From NCBI GenBank assembly GCA_038503035.1, contig JAVSML010001167.1, positions 1 through 64,000 of the forward strand: a stretch of DNA of 64,000 nt, read 5' to 3'. This DNA is from Crocodylus rhombifer (taxonomy: Eukaryota; Chordata; Crocodylia; Crocodylidae). The position numbers were made by a program, and so were the translations under genes. The notes beneath the pieces are model-generated. The model was not told the origin of the DNA. It did no database searches and saw only the letters and a list, made by a program, of their open reading frames with translations. This document shows positions 24,217 to 36,705 of this stretch, in pieces; the stretch's first letter is position 1; each line of letters opens with the position of its first letter.

Positions 24217-24583
24217 TATATAATGGGTGATACTACATTCCACCACCAAGACTAGCAAAGTCACTGACTATGTGACTCCCATAATAAACCACAAGCTCTT
24301 ATTCTGAGCATTCCTGCTCTGGAAGCATCTCGTCGAGTTTCTAGGCTTTAACGTGGCTGACCACAAGCTTTTCCACTTAAACTGGTTCGACTGTTTCATA
24401 TCCAATCCACTTATCCTTACGCATAAGGTTTTTCTGTTATGAAAGCCATGACCAATGTTCAGCTTAAACTGTCATTTCCAATGTCAGGCCAGATACAGGA
24501 AAAATAAAATATACTTCACAGCCAGTTGTTAAAGCCAAACATTATGGTCTGTATCCTTTTTGCCAATAGGCACATGTACATTG
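24217..24583. other. Intergenic, no gene seen
   Basis: Nothing recognised between the two hAT-like elements. Confidence 0.4.
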
Positions 24584-24591
24584 GAAACCAG

Positions 24592-26438
24592 TAGGACTGT
24601 GCAAAGCTTTGGTAGCAGGTTCAATTTGGAGAAGATTTGGCTTGATTCGGGGACTGAATCTCTGAATCCAAATTGAATCAAGAGACCAAGTAAAAGCTCC
24701 GAATCAATTTGAAGCATCTGAATCAATTTGGAAAAGTTTTGGAAAAGATTCAGGCAATTTGGAGATTTGGCCATAGCCTAAACAGGCAGCTGCCAGCTGC
24801 CTCCAGCTGGTAAGCCTGTTGGGGTTTTGGGAAGGAAGGAGCATGGGGAAGGGAGGGATTGGGGCTGGGACAAACTGCCCAGCTGGAGTGGGGATGTGGG
24901 TTACTCAAGGTGGGGAGTAGTGGGGGGTTCAGGATGTGGGTGCAGCAGCACTGGGAGCAGGGGCTCTGCCCTGCTGCTGCTTGCCCAGCCAGGATGTGGG
25001 GGTGGAATGTGGAAGCAGCTCACTGCAGGTGAAAGAGGGCAAGCAGCAGCAGGGCATAGCCCCTGCTCCCAGCACTGCTGTGCTCACATCCCATGCCCTC
25101 TGTGCTGACTGCCAAGTGGCAGCAGGGCAGAGCCCCCACTCCCAGCGCTGATGCAGGTAGAGGAGGGGGTGATCCCCACTTCCCCCACCACTACCTCCAT
25201 GCTGTGTGAGGGCACTCTGCCATGAGTGCCCAGAGGCCCCAATCACTTCTCCTGCAGCCAGTGGTTTCAGAGCTTTAAAAAAAATTGTAAAAAGCCTTGC
25301 ACTCACTGGCTCTGGCACTTGATAACTGGGGCCTCTGAGGGCTCATGGCAGAGCCCCCCCATAGTGGGGAGCATCAGGAATCACTCCCCACCCTGCTTGG
25401 CACCCATATGGCAGCTGCCCCATGATGCAGGTACAGTGCAGCACAGCTCAGCAGGCCACCCGCACTGGGACGGCTCCACATGTCAGCCAGAGCCTCACAG
25501 CGCTCAGCCCCAATGGCCCTAGCTCCCAGACAGCACATGGCGCCCTGCCAAGCTACACAGCACCCATGCCATGGGGCAGCTGCCATGCAAGTGCCAAGTG
25601 GGTGTGCATTCCCCACTGCCCCATGCCGGCCCACACTACATGTGGGGGGGGTTCTGCCACAAGTCCTCAGAGGCTCCCAATCACCGCTGCCAGAATTAGT
25701 GAGTGCAGGGCTTTCTTTAAAAAAAAACTCTGCACTCACTGGCTGTAGGAGCAGTGATTGGGGCCTCTGGGTGCTTGTGGCAGAGCCCTGCCACATAGTG
25801 GGGGCAGTGGGGAGCAGCAAGGACCGGCCCCCCCACGTGGCACCCATGCAGCAGGTGTTGCATCACATGGTTGCAGTATAGCTCGACAGGGCACCACACA
25901 CTGTCTGGGAGCTGGGACAGCTCCGTGTGTCAGTCGGAGCCTGGCACCCCTCGGCCCCAGTGGCCCCAGTTCCCAGGCAATGCGTAGCACCCTGCCAAGC
26001 CACACTGCACCCATGCCATGGGGTGGAAGGGCTCTGCCATGAGCATCCAGGGGTCCCAGTTGCTGCTTCTGCAGCCAGTGAGTGCAGGGCTTTTTCTTTT
26101 TTTTTTAAGTGATGGGACTAGGCTGGGGCTGGGTGGCAGATGGGGCAGGGCAGGGCAGGGCAGGGCAGTCATGGGAGCTTCTCCTGCAGCTCCCCACACC
26201 TGGGGAGAGGCAGGCACAACTGGAAGAGCCACAGGAGAACCTGCAGCTGCCCAGCTGTGCCCATCTGTCCCAAGCTGATTCGTATCTCCAAATCTTTCCA
26301 AATCGGTGCTGAATCATCCAAAGCTGATTCAGCTGAATTGATTCAGGACAGTGATCTTAATCTCCGAATCAAATCACTGTCCTCTGAATTGGCCAAATCT
26401 GAATCTGAATCGAATACTTCCCTATTCACACAAGCCTA
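24592..26438. mobile_element. hAT-like transposon, 1.85 kb, with internal repeated hairpins
   Basis: The termini are TAGGACTGTGCAAAGC and, as reverse complement, TAGGCTTGTGTGAATAG. The TSD is GAAACCAG (24584-24591) and GGAACCAG (26439-26446), one mismatch. Both ends carry dense gattca/gaatca and caaatttgg-type subterminal repeats (24600-24770 and 26275-26425), as in 19887-20484. The GC-rich middle is built from repeated modules. Three related blocks at about 25225-25365, 25655-25800 and 26025-26115 each hold cagccagtg, gtgagtgcagggcttt and an A or T run. The first two fold into hairpins. The frames seen here (24929-25318, 25374-25847 and others) are compositional and have no transposase motif. 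Confidence 0.85.
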
Positions 26439-26446
26439 GGAACCAG

Positions 26447-26944
26447 AACTCTTATTTGTATAAAATTATACAAAACTGTAGCTTTGGGATCCAGTTTTGA
26501 GCTCCCCTTGGTTTGGAATTGGTACAAACTCCCAGCTTGGTGAAGTTTTGCAAAACCCAAAGACAGATGGGGCAAAAAAGCACTATGGATGTGTATAGTC
26601 ATTCACTGCACCCGGTCTATGTTCACACAGCTTGATTTAGCAGATGTGGCATGTGCAGGCCTTTTCCAGTCTCAGGAGATGCATGGGGAAACTGTGGTTA
26701 CTCAGAGTTAGGGGAAGGGTGGGTGGCACTGGGGACTGGCTAGCAGGTCAGGGATGGGAGTTGGCAGGATCAGAGAGGGGACTGTTGAGTCTGCATGGTG
26801 GGGGATTGGTGGGCCAGTGGGGAGGGTTGTCTATCCAGGGGTTGGAGGGACAGGGGCCTAAAAATAGGTTAGGCAGAGTCAGTGAGATAGGAAGAACACA
26901 GCCCCAGGGCTGAAGCAAGTGGCTGGGCTTTCCCAACCCAGGGC
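26447..26944. other. Intergenic, no gene seen
   Basis: A GC-rich part (26630-26930) has open frames on both strands but no domain. No terminal repeats found. Confidence 0.4.
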
Positions 26945-27290
26945 TGCACTCCAAGGGTGACTGCTCCAACACATTGTAATTACAGCATGTCAGAGCAGAC
27001 TCGATTAATTGAGTCTGCTGGAGCGTGCTAATTAGTGTACTCCAGTCAACCCCCACATCTCACATATCAGTGTGCCCATGTTTCCAACTGGCGGGGGCAG
27101 GGTGTGTGCTTTAACTAAAGCTTGTTCAATGAGCTTTAGTTAAAGTACCCCCACTGCCATTTTAAAGGGCGGGGATGCTGATACATGAGATGGTGTAGGC
27201 AGTTTAATCAGAGCAGCTTTTAGAGCTGCTCGAATTAAAGTGCCCTACCCCCCACACCTGGAGCACATGTAAAATGCCTCAAATGCTTAT
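26945..27290. mobile_element. Multi-hairpin MITE, copy 2
   Basis: The family modules are clear: cagactcgattaattgagtc (a near-perfect palindrome at 26996-27016), ctggagcgtgctaattagtg (second palindrome), catctcacatatcagtgtgc, the central hairpin gctttaactaaagcttgttc / caatgagctttagttaaag (about 27107-27148), the mirrored gatgctgatacatgagatg, and the last hairpin (agagcagcttttagagctgctc). The right end is gagcacatgtaaaatgcc. The left terminus is worn. Confidence 0.82.
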
Positions 27291-29864
27291 AGGTGTTTGA
27301 TAGATTGGGTTAACCTGTTCCTGATCTAAATTAGTTCACCCCTTGAAGTGAAATAACTTACATCAGGCCCACCATTTTTTGCCCCAAACGCTTGTGCAGA
27401 TGGGTGTTTAGATCAACTTAACCCTAATTAGGTCGATCTGAATGTAATACCTGTATGTACCCTATGTAATCAGAATAGTAGCGTTTTACATCTGCTGTGC
27501 TCTGGTTCAACTGATGATATAAAATTCAAGGATAAGATAAACAGGATGGGGGTTAGATAATAAAAATTTATATCCATATATGCTGCTTGGTATGTGGAGG
27601 GTATAGGTGTTGTGGGCCCAATCACCACTGCGTTATGTCAGGTTTATACCGACATAATTTATGCCTGTGTAAACATGGGATGATAAAGCATTGGTGAATC
27701 AGGAGCATTAGCTATGCCTCTTTTCATTTTGTCATGCACTATGAAAGGCATAGCAACACCTTATTGTCACAGCAATCAAAGAAAGAACCCCTAAAAATGA
27801 AATGGTAGGGATGTCAGAATAGGGGAAGATGATAAACAGTGTAATCTTTTATTAATACAGTTATACGTCAATGATCTGGTCTGAAGAAGAAATTGATTGG
27901 AAAGCTGATTTTCAATAAGAAGGATCTGTGACTTATTTGTTAGGAAATAAAGAGGCTGAAACTTTCTTGGATACTCTAATGATGTATTTTACACTTGTAT
28001 TGCTATCTATAGTACCTAGTATACAGTTGGGTTTATTTTCATTTGAATTGGAATCCATTTGCTGCAACTCATGTAAGAGTGTTTATATTATTGTTGCTTT
28101 CTGCATAACACTAACTGCTCATGGGCCTCTTGAGCCCTTCAGAACTAAGTGTCCCTGGCCTGGAAAAAATATAGAAAAAACCTATGTACAAGAGGATATA
28201 ATAGCTGGGATTAAAACACTGTAAAAAAATTCCCTCTAAAGTAACAGTACATGATAGTTATAACACATGGCTTAACATAGCTTGTGTTTGTCATCTCTTA
28301 GCATTTAGATAGTTAAACATGGCAAATTTTGCAAATTATATGATTGGTTTGAACTATCTGCAATAAAGAAATATTTGGATGACACACAGCCAGTAACAAA
28401 GCAGTAAGGCTACTTTTACAGTAAATGTGCATGAAATTCATGACCACTGGCACAGAGAGAGAGCTGCTTAGCATTTCTTCATTTTATAAAAGAGCTTTGC
28501 TAAGAAGAAACTTACATAAACTGAAAGTAAAGACTGATCTGTATCAGGAATACATATATTTATTTTGACTGAACATGGGCAGCTTGCCCTTTGTCACTAA
28601 TACTACTTAATGAAGTCCTTTGTTTTTCTGCAAAGTTAATGTCAATTAAAGGAAAAATTATATTGATTTTTTTTTTAATAAGACCACAAAATAGAACTTT
28701 TGTTTAAATACAAAAACAGATGAATCAATTCTCCATTCCCTCACCTGTCTTGTCTGCAAGTACATATGCTCATGGGAGGGGGATTTATTACAAGTTAAGG
28801 GAGAACATTTTTGAGAGAGCCCCTTTGTTAAAGTATTGGCAACAAATCACTTGCCCCTGGGGACATAGCACTTGGGTTTCTATTGGCTGAAAGTGGAAGG
28901 GGCCTGTTCTAAATTTATCCTACTAACTGTCTTAAAAAAATCATAATAAAAACTTAATTGTAAAAGAGTTTCCAGGACCTGTGTTATGATTGGTCTAACT
29001 GTCCCAGTTCATAAGAATAATCCTACTACCACATATTTCAATGTGTTTAAGAAGTAGCCTCTTAGAAAAAAAATGTAATGATCATCAGTAGTTGATCATT
29101 CAAATATAAAGATTTTTAGAGGTTACTTCATAATTCTCTTCCCCTGTCTACATACTTCATATCTTCAGCTGCATTGCTCAGTGATTTCCTCATTCTCATT
29201 TGTTTTTGCATGTCACAAATTGTCAGGTTTCAGATCCTGCACAGAGATTTAGGGTTCTTTAACTGACTCATCGCTGACAACCAGACCAGGTTGTCCTGGT
29301 CCAGAAGTATAAACTGGTTGGAGTGTTCTTCAAAGCTCACAGAGTTGGAGGCAACAGCAGGGGGAGCCTTACAGGGTAAAACCATAGATGTACTTATTCT
29401 CAGGAAAGATCATTAAATGTAGTTGATATTTTGTTATTCTTTAAGTTAACCCAAGGAGATAGATAATATCCAGTGTGGGTGCAAGGTGATAAGGGTTGGG
29501 GGAGAACTCTACCTCCCTATGCTACTGTTCTGGTTATGACTTTACTCCTCTTGTCTTCTGCAGAGGACTTCCAGCCTTTGTTGATAACTTTGATTTTCTG
29601 ATTGAAAAAAATGAAGCAGGATAATCTCTCACACCTCAGTTTTTCAACAGAAAGTAAGAGGTGGGCCAAATCACAGTAGGAAGTTCTGAAGAAGCCACTG
29701 TTTCTACACCAGAGAAACAGGGAAAAGCATTTGAACATCAGAAGCAGCAGCAGGGCTCCCCACACTAGAAGAATCGACCACTTAATTTTTACATTGGAAA
29801 ATCTATGTGGGATCATTCAGCATCTCCTAATTGCAATTTTATAATAGAATTGAATCTAATGTCA
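27291..29864. other. Intergenic, no gene seen
   Basis: AT-rich. Some wording at 27300-27440 (gtgcagatgggtgtttagatc) suggests one more worn MITE end. No coding exon is recognised; the longest frames (27928-28224 plus, 29517-29816 minus) lack any domain. Confidence 0.4.
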
Positions 29865-29872
29865 TGTTTAAA

Positions 29873-30142
29873 TAGGGTTGGCAAGCCGGTCAACTGACCC
29901 GGTCAAATATTGGCAACTGACCGGTCAAAGATTATGGCAATTTTACAAAAAACCTATGTTTTTTTTTTTTTTAGTTTTCTTGACAGCAATATGATTTTTA
30001 ATTGTTTTTGACACATTTCTCAATAGAAAAATTGTGCTTTTTCTGTTTATTTGGACACAGCCTTTTTTCCCCCCAATTTTTGACCAATATATGACCAGAC
30101 AGTTGATCAAAGTATATTTAACTGGTTCAATACCCAACACTA
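29873..30142. mobile_element. hAT-like MITE, 270 bp
   Basis: The left end TAGGGTTGGCAAGCCGGT and the right end (reverse complement TAGTGTTGGGTATTGAACCA) are inverted repeats. The TSD is TGTTTAAA (29865-29872) and TGTTCAAA (30143-30150), one mismatch. The left part holds two accgg(tcaa) boxes (29892-29925), likely subterminal motifs. A T12 run follows at about 29959. Confidence 0.82.
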
Positions 30143-30150
30143 TGTTCAAA

Positions 30151-32094
30151 TCAAAAGTCAGAATCTAGCCACCCACAGACTATGAAGATGCCCTTAACTT
30201 TGTGTCTTTTGAATGGTTCTTAATGAAAGAAGAAGCCAACCATTAGTAGTGAGATTGATGTTGAGATAAAGAGAACATAATGAACATTCTGAGCATGATT
30301 TTCTTCGAGTTTTTGCAAACTTTCTTAGTTGGTTACTGCATTTCTTACTCTGGGGATGCTTTAGGAGTGTTCATGTGTAATGATTCTTTATCGATGGGGT
30401 GCATTGACGTACTAGGAATAATTCTTGCAAAAACAAAACTAAGATTCCTGTCATTGAACTGATGCTCAAGTTACAGTTATGGGTGTTGATGTTACTTTTA
30501 ATTAGAGTTGTGGGATGATAACTAATAATGATACTTTTTTTCTTCTGTTTTAGGCTGTAATTATTTGCATTTTTTTACTTTTATAAAGAGACTACAGTTG
30601 CTGTTTGTTCCGTTGGGTGCTGCCTTTTGGCAGTTCTTTATGCTGTATTAAGAAAAAATTAGAATCTGTAAATACTGGCACCTTAATTAGGACTGAAACT
30701 GTGAACACCTCTTTCTAGTAAGTGCAGAGATGATGAGTAATTTATATTTATGCTGGTTCCTTTATGCCGCTGTCAGTTTCACAAAAAATCAACAAAAAAC
30801 AAACAAAACAAAACAGCATGTTGTGCTGGTTTCTACAAACCTGCTAGGGCTAGGAAGCCTGTATTATTTGAATTTGAGGTAATCTGGTCAGGACTTACTT
30901 CCTTCTCAAAACCTTCCTCCCCTGGCAGAGCATGAGAAGCCTATGGAGGGGATCCTCTTTCCTCAAAACCTCCTCCTCTGCCTTGGAATATAGTCTATAG
31001 GCAGGAATCCCATACACTGTCCTTGTCTTTAATAGACTGCAAAACTAGTTTAAGAAATTTGACAGGAGAGATTTTTCCATAAATGTATTCCATAAATAGA
31101 GGTCTTATTAGTAAGACCCTCCATAATCAGTTGCTTGAGGGGTACAGATAAAACTTGTTTTGACCACTGGCCACACATTTTGATGACTTGCCACATGCTG
31201 CCAACTACAATAATGGGGAGCTATGGAGCCAACCTGACCAGCACAATGACATGGTGTCAGTTGGCTCTCAGTGAACAAATGTTACAGAAAAAACAGAAAC
31301 CTCCTATTTTATAGCTTTCTCCATTTTCAGATGGGTTTACATGACACATTAGCATACATGTAAATAGATGCAAGGTGAGAAGTTGAGATGTAAGGTGAGA
31401 AGATGAGAGATGCTCATCATTACCATAAATATTAGCATTAGCGATGAATGATGTAAGAGATATTTAAAGTCTCACATAGCTCTCTCTCCCCTCCTTCTCC
31501 CCCTCCTCCCTCAGTTTTTCCATGGAATAAGAAGTTGCTAATATGCCTGAAAATACTCTTCTAAAGTGTTGCTTCAGAACCAATGACTAGAAAGATCAGC
31601 ACATTTCCTGATGCTTTGTGGTTTGTATAAGGTCACGGTAAAGATCAAATGGAAAAACTGCACAATGTACCATTTTAGACGTAGAAAACTCTTTGACCAA
31701 TCAGCTACTTGTCATTGCCATTTTGAATGTTTTCTGGAAGAAGGACTTATTTAAAGATAGAACCATGAATGTGATAACTTGGGGATTTACTCCAGAAAAA
31801 CAGCCAGTAGTAGACTACTTTAATGCTTTGAAAGGCAAGAAAGTGTGAGTATATTACAAAAAACCAAAGGATCATTTGGAAATGTGATGCCACAAACAAC
31901 TTTAATGATTATTTTGGATCAATCATTCTGTAATCATGATATGCATGAAAATGTATGGCAGACTTGTCTTTCAGGGCTGCTTTCGGTACTATTAAAATAA
32001 GCACAGTGGTCAGTCTTATGTCTTTCAGGTGTGATGATACTTGATATAAGCAAGTAAATGAAGGAAGTGCTGCAGGGGTTTACTCCCAGCAGTA
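30151..32094. other. Intergenic, no gene seen
   Basis: AT-rich, with short tandem-like words near 31372-31410 (gcaaggtgagaagttgagat repeated loosely). No gene recognised. Confidence 0.4.
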
Positions 32095-32905
32095 ACTTCA
32101 AAGTTTGTATAGCAAAGGTCAGCCCCAGGTGGCCATGATGCCCCCTGTTTCACCTTGTCTTTTAAATACCCTCCCTTTCTGCTGGTTGGCCTTCTTGTTA
32201 ACATGTGTTCAGAAATAAGAGGCTGCCCCAGGGATCACTAAGCGAGATCTCATCTGCTTTTGAGTCATAGTCTACCTGCTCACCACCTTAGGGGCAATAT
32301 CATATTCTCCTCACCTCCCTTCTTAGCCATGTTCATGCCTTGTAGATGTTACCAATCAGTTATCACCAGTCAGGTCCTTTGCCCTAGTCTCAGTCAATGT
32401 AATGGGTCCCTGGCCTCAATCTACATCACTCTCTCAGCACATCCCTGGGCCCTGGGCTCTCTAGCCCTGTCCATCTCAGCCCCTCCTTGGGCCATGGGCT
32501 CTCTAGCCTCTTCTCTGCCCTGCTTACAGGTACTGGCTGTACTCCCAGGCCTCTCTGTTCTTCCTTTGCTCAGTGGGACCTCCTCCACCCCATAGTTCCA
32601 CCTAACCACCAATTGCTGGGACATCCACCTCCCCTTAGTCCCACCCTAAAGTGCAGGTGTTACCCCAGCCCTAAGGCTGTATTACCTGCAAGTATTTTAG
32701 GTGCCCTCAGCAGCCTATCTCTGTAGCCTGCTCAGGAGCTCTTCTCATATCAGCTTCCAGTGCCAGACTGCTTGTCCAGTTTAGGACCTGGGCTTTTAAG
32801 TTTGGCCCCTTTCTGGTCAGGCATCTTCCCTGATTGCAGATTGATCCCCTCCCTGTAGCCTTTTTCCTCTTAAAGTAACAGGAGCATTAAGCTCCCTGTT
32901 ACAGC
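32095..32905. repeat. Probable old LTR-type repeat fragment
   Basis: A C/T-rich unit runs from ccccaggtggccatgatgcc (32124) to ttaaagtaacaggagcatta (32871). Its wording (tttaaataccctccc, ttcccctgattgcagattgatc, cttaaagtaacaggag) resembles solo LTR-like repeats of reptiles. Inside are two 40-bp direct repeats, tcagcacatccctgggccct / tcagcccctccttgggccat (32436 and 32475). Boundaries and family are uncertain, and no coding part is attached. Confidence 0.4.
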
Positions 32906-33773
32906 TGGATAGAGAGAGAGTTATCTTTCTTATAGTGACTCTGGGTGCAGCAGAACTGAGTGATAAAGGGATGATACTGAACATAGGGTTTTTTTTGTGT
33001 AGGCAACAAGTGTGGTTGAAGTGGGGTGTTTTTAGATTAGTGGATTAAGTTAAGCATGACCTGTAGTGAAATGTAGCTATTTGAAATCTGCCATAACTTA
33101 TTGCTGAATTTTGTCAAACATTATTCCTTAAATTTTGTGGAAGTTTTGCAAATATCTGAGAAAATGACTCCACACGTGAAGACACGATTTAATTAAAAAG
33201 CAAAATATCAGAAACTTTACGTGTTAAACTTATATTAAATAAGCTATTTTATGCAATCATCCTTAAAAAGGCTGCCTTTACATTTTTCTTTCCTCTGTTG
33301 AAGTTCTTCAGCTCCCTAGAATGATTTGCCACCCTGTTTTGTTTTAAACAGTGTAATAGTGTAGACTGATATAAAATACCGGAATGGGTTCTGTGGTTCA
33401 ATAGGGCTACTTATGTGATCAGAATAAAACCTAATTGGGACCTTAACCCTGTCATGTCCCAGGATGTGATGAAGGAAATACTATGGATGGTAATTAAATT
33501 TCCCTAAGCGATCTGCATTCTTTTCTCCTGGGGAAGAACACATAAATGTTATTGCAGTACATCAGCTCCAAAGGCTGTTAGTGTCATATAAAGCTAAACA
33601 GGACAGGTATGTATTTTAAATGGAAGATTTGGGGGGTTTTTGGTTTATGCCCAACTTCAAGAAAGCATCCCTTTTTAGAAAAACACAACTTCATGTATTT
33701 AAGTCCAATGAAAGTAAACAAAACTTAAAGTTATCGTGCTTAAGTGCTCTCTTAAGTAGGCATAGTACAAAGC
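32906..33773. other. Intergenic, no gene seen
   Basis: AT-rich with no recognisable repeat boundary or coding exon. Confidence 0.45.
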
Positions 33774-34106
33774 GGCCATGTCTACACTTATGCTTAACTG
33801 CAGAGTAGACTAATTAGCTGCCAAGTAAAGCATCATTATCTATATGTGCAACGCTATTAGGCTACAGTAAACTAATTTACACTGCTGTAAGATAGTACTG
33901 TCCCCTCCCCCAGCTGACGCTGTCACTTGGAGCCCAGGACCCCGTGCCTCCAGCCCTGGTGTAAACTGCTTCGTCCCAGCTCATATTGCTGCTGTCTTGG
34001 GCGCATGTGTAGAAGCTGCACTCAGAAGTAGTTTACTCCAGCTCAAACTGTTCAGGTGTTTATTGTTTCAAATTAATTCAGACTAATTGTGCATGTAGAT
34101 ACACCC
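33774..34106. mobile_element. MITE with GGCCATGTCTACAC termini
   Basis: The left end ggccatgtctacacttatgc and the right end (reverse complement gggtgtatctacatgcacaa) are inverted. The middle is GC-rich (cccccagctgacgctgtcac to gcgcatgtgtagaagctgc). The same arrangement (AT-rich arms, GC-rich core with gcgcatgtgtag / gcacgtgtaaatgc) occurs at 55696-56124, so these are two members of one family. Confidence 0.68.
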
Positions 34107-34970
34107 AACATTTTCTTAAGTGCTTCACTTAAATCAGAACCTGGAAAGCAGAGAATCTAACGTTTTATGTATTGATTTGTATTCACAATCTGGTATGGGC
34201 CATGCAATCTTAAATCCATTGTACTATGGAAGAAGTATCTTCCTGCATGAATCCCTGGGTTGCTTCAGCTTAACACCTAATTATAGAGCTGGTGAACCTA
34301 GATACACTGAAGGCGGTTTGAACAGCTGCCTTAAACATCATGGGCTGAGATGCCTTTGTTGAGAGCATTGTGCTGTGATGTGTACTGTGGGTGGATTCCT
34401 GTGGGATGTTGACAGTTTGTGGGAAATGTATGTAGGAGGAACTGGGTTAGTAAGACCAGGCTTTTTTATTCTCCTTCTCTCTTTCATTGTTTTATTCTTC
34501 TGTGGACCTGTATTTTTTTTTTATGTTTCTGGGAAAAGTTAGCTTGATGAAATGAGTCACATCTGATTGGAGAATTGCAAGGGTAAGATTGTTTGCATTG
34601 AGCTTTTTATATTTTTTTTAAGTGACAGAAATGTGTTGCTTTATATAAGTAATAGCTGTGACATGATTTGTGTATACATGATTTGTGTGATTAACATAGA
34701 ATACATTACGGAGTCATATGATGAATCTCATTTACCATGTATTGTCTCACAAGCTCTCTTCCCACCAATCTATCTCCTCCTATTCTAACTTTCCCAACAT
34801 TTGAGCAGCTCCAAACAGCTTCTAATATTGTTAATTTTTGTTTCAGTCTCCTACAAGGGAATGTGTTCTCCTGTTAGTCTCAAAAGTGGGATTTTCTTTC
34901 AAAATTATTCTAGCCTGTGGCATAGGATGAGCAAGATTCATTCCTGCAGAAATGGCTGATTTTTTTTGTA
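34107..34970. other. Intergenic, no gene seen
   Basis: AT-rich; no gene or repeat recognised. Confidence 0.45.
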
Positions 34971-34978
34971 CATAAAAC

Positions 34979-35338
34979 CAATAGCACAACTAGGGATGGG
35001 TGAGTGGGGCACCAGCTCCAGCAGCAGACAGAAGAGGTGCCAGAATAGTGGCCCCATCTTTCCCCTAGAGAGTCCATGCCTTGGTGACAGCAGCAGCAGC
35101 CCCACACCACTGCTGTAACAGCAGCAAAGTGCTGGGACACCACGCCACCACTGTAGCAACAACAGCAACAATTGGGTGTGGGTAGACCACGCTGTGGGGC
35201 CAGCAGCAGTATCTGGAGTCTGTAGGGCAGGCAAGACTGATCTCCTTTCCCTAACACATTCTCCGCTACTTGGCAGCTCCCTCCCTGTTCTCCAATATGG
35301 TTTTGCCCAGGGCACAAAACTTGCTAGTTATGCCTCTG
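34979..35338. mobile_element. hAT-like MITE with perfect 8-bp TSD
   Basis: CATAAAAC stands on both sides (34971-34978 and 35339-35346) without mismatch. The ends are caatagcacaactaggg and (reverse complement) cagaggcataactagcaag, of the same CATAACTAGG family as 24028-24208. The interior has cagcagcagc-type trinucleotide runs on both strands. Frames at 34910-35317 are by-products of these runs. 360 bp. Confidence 0.88.
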
Positions 35339-35346
35339 CATAAAAC

Positions 35347-35704
35347 TGCCAGGATGTAACATGGACTAGCTCATTGCCCTGAGGGGATAGGCATAGGAGG
35401 TTTATTCCATTGGAACAGAATGATTACCAGCCTCCCAAGAGGTTTTATCACTTTTAACCATATCATAAGATACGATATACCAGGTTTAAAATGATGACTT
35501 GGTTATTTTTAGGTATAAGATTGCTATTTTAGGTAATTTTCCACTTTTGCATAGGAATTACCCTTTTGTTCCATATCAAAGTCCATTTAATTTGGTTTTC
35601 TCTCCCTTTGAGAGAGATTTAGGAAATGCCAAAGTGGATAATTATGAAAGAATTAATTCATTGTTATGTTAGTTTATGCCCTGTAGCATGATGGCTTAGG
35701 TTTA
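35347..35704. other. Intergenic, no gene seen
   Basis: No feature recognised. Confidence 0.4.
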
Positions 35705-36640
35705 TATCCTTCCAGAAAAAGTTGTATTCCATCTGATGTGAATTCTGCTCTTCCATAAAAATGTTTCATCCATATTTTTTTAATCCTAAAAAACCTTTGG
35801 CTTCAATGATATCTTGTGGTAATGAGTTCCATAAATTGTATGCTGTATGAGAAAAACCCACAACTTTGTATCACTCTTCCAATTTTTGTCTTTTGGCTTC
35901 ACTGAGTCCCCTTTCCATATTGTGAGAGAGGATAGGTTAGAGTGCCTAAACTTTTCCCTTGTCTAGTACAGTCATTATGTTACATACCTCTAATGTACAG
36001 GGTTCAAATTACATCCTGGTTCTTGTGGGGGTCTGAGGCGGTGGCAGCTGGAAGCCGGAAGGAGCTGCCACCGCCACTGCTGCCTGAGCTGGTTAAAAAG
36101 GGGCAGGGAGGGCCAGGGGCTCTTGTCTCTTATGGGGGCACTCAGCCCCTTCCCCCAGTCCCTGTATTTTGACCCCTGCTAACATATCCCATCTTGTTTC
36201 TCATCTAACATTTCCAGCCCTTGTTGTTTCAGTTTCCATGGAAGTTTTTTCTGTTCCTGTTTATCTTTAGCATTTGTCTCAGCATCCTATCTATATGGCT
36301 ACTCCTTCAGTTGCAGTGACCAAAACAGAAGACACGCTATTCCAAGGGATGGTACATACTATTCATTTACATAATGATATTGGAACATTTGTAGTGGTGT
36401 TTTCCGTCACATTCCTTAGGGATCCTACCATATCATTTGATTTTTTTGTTGACTGCCAGTGCACACTAAGCAGAGAGATTGCCCGTGATCCATCTAGGTT
36501 TTTTTTTTCTGAGTCCTTCCACTATATTTTCATGTTTTCTATGTATTTTTCCACCTTAGAAGTCAATCCCTTTTCCAGACCATTAATAAATCTACTGAAT
36601 GGCACTAATGCTAATTTCAAACTGCTGGCCCTCCTTTTTC
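35705..36640 (-). mobile_element. Old CR1 LINE fragment (3' half)
   Basis: The plus strand reads like the complement of a worn CR1 3' ORF2 region: ttgtggtaatgagttccat (35815), cacaactttgtatcactctt, tatgttacatacctc (35976), then gatcctaccatatcatttga (36420), gactgccagtgcacacta (36450). It carries many indels and no open frame. It is split at 35998 by a hAT-like element, so the CR1 was there first. Diverged more than the copy at 3253-5208. Confidence 0.72.
35998..36178. mobile_element. hAT-like MITE nested in CR1
   Basis: The ends cagggttcaaattacatcc and (reverse complement) caggggtcaaaatacaggg are inverted. The flanks CTAATGTA (35990-35997) and CTAACATA (36179-36186) match at 6 of 8. The GC-rich core contains ccggaaggagctgccaccgc. 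It interrupts an otherwise continuous CR1 fragment, which supports both boundaries. Confidence 0.75.
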
Positions 36641-36705
36641 AACTTTTTCTACAACAACTGACTAGTTATTCCTACTTTCTTTTTTTTTCTGTCTTTAGGG
36701 TATGC

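Noticed and set aside
24929..26301. Long overlapping frames on both strands, Cys/Ala/Pro-rich
   Set aside because: They lie inside the GC-rich core of a hAT-like element, repeat with its modules and show no transposase motif.
34910..35317. Minus-strand frames with Leu/Cys runs, looking like a signal peptide or membrane segment
   Set aside because: Produced by cagcagcagc trinucleotide runs inside a hAT-like MITE with an exact target duplication.
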